From contig JAKVBL010000005.1 of the NCBI GenBank assembly GCA_022447365.1, forward strand, positions 1 through 64,000: a DNA stretch of 64,000 nt. Reading direction: 5' to 3'. Numbering within the stretch: position 1 is the stretch's first letter; the number at the start of each line of letters is the position of its first letter. The DNA comes from Oleiphilaceae bacterium (GTDB taxonomy: Bacteria; Pseudomonadota; Gammaproteobacteria; Pseudomonadales; Oleiphilaceae). The notes under the pieces are model-generated. The model made no database searches. It had not been told where the DNA came from and saw nothing but the letters and a program-made list of their open reading frames with translations. The translations under genes and the position numbers were made by a program. Positions 62,074 through 64,000 of the stretch are shown piece after piece.

Positions 62074-63784
62074 TTAAGGGTGGGTTTAGATTAAACTCAG
62101 TGATCAATCTTTTCGGGATTCGCTGCTCAAGAAGAAAAGTATCAATCTCCTCTCTAGTGGGCGCTGCTGGAAGAATATTGGACCATACATCACCGTCTCT
62201 GCTGCTCATCAAGTGGCCACTCAGGCAAGAAGTGACGGTTGTCGACTCAGAGCTCAAACTTGCATTTAGTTGATAGCAATCTTTGTCGATTAAACCATAG
62301 TAATTCCACTTTAAAGGACGTTTGATATCGTCAATATTAAATTCTGCAATCTGTAGTTTCCCAGTTTTGAATTTATTTCTCGGTCCTTGATTATTTCGTT
62401 TTGGGTTAGCTGCGACAACTCGATATGTATCTCCATTTGCCCAAGAAATATTAGAGGATTTATAAAACAGTACGCGGCCTTTTTCTCTATTCGCGGTTGT
62501 CCAAGTCATTCCCTGATCAAAACTTAAAGCTGGTCTGTTGGATACTTGCGCAGTTAAAGCACCATTACCTAGTTTTTCGACATCGATTGCTGGGTCTTCT
62601 AGTTTTGTTTTAATAATAGCGTTAGTCGATAGATCCCATTCAATCCGGTGGTGGCCAAAAAATATCGCTATTGAATCATTTTCTAGCTCAACATAACTGA
62701 ATATTTGATGTTGAGTTGCTTCGTCATCCGGTAAGTCAAAGGTGTGTGATGCAATCCATTTCGATTCGTTAGGCTGGGATAAGTAGAAAAACAGAGAACG
62801 ATTGTTCTTACCTATCGCCGCTAATTGTTGATTGTGTTGCTTGGCCAAGAAGAGTTGTTGATTAGGATCGACCTTTGTTTCTAACGCTGATTCGTCAGAG
62901 TTCGGCTTAGTTATCAAAGTGCCAAATGTTGTTCCAAAATATTGAGTTTCATCAGTCTGAAGATAACTTGTGGCTCGAGTATAGCCATTGATTTTATCAC
63001 GCTTTTGGATGGTCAAATTGTCAGGATTGAAGATGATCAACTCACTGTTGTTGGTGAGAATGTATGGTGATTGATCAGTCTTACCTGTCTTGCTAACAGA
63101 AACGATATTTTCCGAGAACGCCACAAGGGCAGCGTATTTATTCTCAGAAAAACTGTCGTTCCAAGATAAGTGATCAGTACTTTTTAGTAATAGGTGATTT
63201 ACAGGATTTGTCAGAGGTAAATAATCGAATCCACTATCTGGCGGCGTTAGGGTTAAAAACGACCATTTCGAATATTGGCCTGACAAAAAATTGATGTCGC
63301 TTGTTGTGTAAGGTTGAAGAACAAGAGAACCGAGATGAGTCAGCTTTTTCGGTTCTATGTTGAATGTCGGGAATGAACTCCAAACACCGAATCTTGCTTC
63401 AAAGTTCGGGGCGCCATAAGAAACCGATTTTCCTCGTCCTGTTAACTTGAAAACGGTGTATAACCCAGGTGGAAGTTGAGCAGCAAAAACAGCTGTGTTT
63501 GCCGTGTCGATGGCTGATTTTTTAAGTTCAAAAAATCTTATGCGATCGATTTCTTCTATTCCTAGCTCGGGGCCTTTTAGCTTTTGTAATACTAGTGTAT
63601 CGAAGCCTTCCACAAATCGTGTGGCTTCCGAGTCGTTTAAGTTTACGTCGACATAAACCATCCCTAGTACTGGAGCGATTGGTGTATCGTCATGGTAAAT
63701 AACCATGTGAGATGACCCACAAGCTGTTAATAGGAATAAGGCTGAAATTGCAAAAAATATGCGCGTGAAGGATTTATACATCAT
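62051..63784 (-). CDS. Large lipoprotein with possible beta-propeller, unknown
   Basis: A 577-residue predicted lipoprotein: signal MMYKSFTRIFFAISALFLLTAC (lipobox LTAC, Cys near 22). The first 180 residues look like a carboxypeptidase-regulatory or DUF-type beta domain (GMVYVDVNLNDSEATRF, LPPGLYTVFKLTGRGKS). The rest carries repeated beta-strand blocks, with NRPALSFDQGMTWTTANREKG near 420 and SCLSGHLMSSRDGDVWSNIL near 535, like BNR/sialidase Asp-box repeats. It may be a propeller-bearing surface protein. I recognise no named family; the tail is encoded opposite the DUF3291 gene. Confidence 0.65.
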   Translation of the reverse strand: MMYKSFTRIFFAISALFLLTACGSSHMVIYHDDTPIAPVLGMVYVDVNLNDSEATRFVEGFDTLVLQKLKGPELGIEEIDRIRFFELKKSAIDTANTAVFAAQLPPGLYTVFKLTGRGKSVSYGAPNFEARFGVWSSFPTFNIEPKKLTHLGSLVLQPYTTSDINFLSGQYSKWSFLTLTPPDSGFDYLPLTNPVNHLLLKSTDHLSWNDSFSENKYAALVAFSENIVSVSKTGKTDQSPYILTNNSELIIFNPDNLTIQKRDKINGYTRATSYLQTDETQYFGTTFGTLITKPNSDESALETKVDPNQQLFLAKQHNQQLAAIGKNNRSLFFYLSQPNESKWIASHTFDLPDDEATQHQIFSYVELENDSIAIFFGHHRIEWDLSTNAIIKTKLEDPAIDVEKLGNGALTAQVSNRPALSFDQGMTWTTANREKGRVLFYKSSNISWANGDTYRVVAANPKRNNQGPRNKFKTGKLQIAEFNIDDIKRPLKWNYYGLIDKDCYQLNASLSSESTTVTSCLSGHLMSSRDGDVWSNILPAAPTREEIDTFLLEQRIPKRLITEFNLNPPLIIPVVAP

Positions 63785-63858
63785 TTACTTCTTTTGTTGT
63801 TTTTATGAGGGCGCACATTATATACATTTTGGTTTAGCAAACGAGTGTTAATTCAGAC

Positions 63859-64000
63859 CTATCTATAATCGATTAATCTGGACATTTTCTCATCGCCATT
63901 TTTCTTTATTGAATCAATAACTCCTCGACGGTTCTCTAATGTGTGATTCTGGCTGACTTTCCATTTGCCTTGGATTTCATCAATGGTGATGCGCAGACCG
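63859..64000 (-). CDS. C-terminal fragment of PaiB-like FMN-binding protein (partial)
   Basis: The window ends inside this gene, so only 46 codons and the TAG stop are visible: RITIDEIQGKWKVSQNHTLE, then NRRGVIDSIKKNGDEKM. The KWK-SQN...R.GVI pattern matches the end of the FMN-binding negative transcriptional regulator/PaiB family, related to pyridoxamine-phosphate oxidase folds. Read leftward; its start lies beyond position 64000. Confidence 0.7.
   Translation of the reverse strand, partial: GLRITIDEIQGKWKVSQNHTLENRRGVIDSIKKNGDEKMSRLIDYR

Overview
The window reads as a marine gammaproteobacterial chromosome segment, probably from the Oceanospirillales or a neighbouring order. This rests on gene content only: flagellar FlgT, a gpmI-envC-ctpA-yibQ block beside yibN-grxC-secB, a suf operon with sufT, a class-II tRNA-Leu, RND efflux and chemoreceptors. 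Base composition looks moderate to slightly AT-rich. No rRNA operon, complete tRNA or CRISPR array was seen.

Layout. (1) 1-3.1 kb: an AT-rich, gene-poor stretch with small membrane-protein ORFs separated by one good integron attC-like site, two degenerate ones and short repeats. It looks like a cassette array or its remnant, with no integron integrase in view. (2) 3.1-8.4 kb: a leftward block of HUH (P2 gpA-like) replication initiator, small membrane protein, AlpA-like excisionase/regulator, lipoprotein, unknown protein and tyrosine integrase. It abuts a 56-bp 3' fragment of tRNA-Leu(UAA), so this is one end of an integrative element whose other end lies left of the window. (3) 8.5-16.5 kb: EamA transporter, acyl-CoA thioesterase, SDR, an RND efflux pair and a decayed SDR. 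(4) 16.5-18.5 kb: a heavy-metal cluster (Cys/His-rich secreted protein, outer-membrane protein, secreted HMA protein, MerT-like permease). (5) 18.5-32 kb: two chemoreceptors, thioredoxin-like protein, SDR, nucleoside uptake and uridine kinase, START-domain proteins (one broken), a frameshifted ompW, an alpha/beta hydrolase, a lipoprotein-lipoprotein-SCO1 operon and a CheW-like protein carrying a helical insert.

(6) 31.7-45.3 kb is core genome: yibQ/ctpA/envC/gpmI (leftward) and yibN/grxC/secB (rightward), then trmL, thiolase, cca, a TraF-like outer-membrane protein, flgT and a phospholipase-D-type synthase. (7) 45.3-51.6 kb: the Fe-S assembly operon sufB-C-D-S-A-T-E, read leftward from a promoter overlapped by a near-consensus IscR type-1 site. 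(8) 51.7-64 kb: HD-GYP protein, homoserine kinase, LysR/azoreductase pair, a second thiolase, phosphoserine aminotransferase, LemA plus an M48 protease, small dimeric alpha-beta-barrel-like proteins, a large lipoprotein and the C-terminal end of a PaiB-type protein.

Three reading frames are visibly broken (SDR at 15.7 kb, START protein at 26.7 kb, ompW at 27.3 kb). All three in-frame nonsense codons are TAG, and one replaces the catalytic tyrosine. TAG also ends many intact genes here, so ordinary pseudogenisation is the simplest reading. No complete new defence or biosynthetic system is obvious. The most promising under-described units are the HUH-replicase integrative element, the MerT/MerP-like metal cluster, the two-lipoprotein SCO1 operon and the CheW protein with an inserted CZB-like domain.
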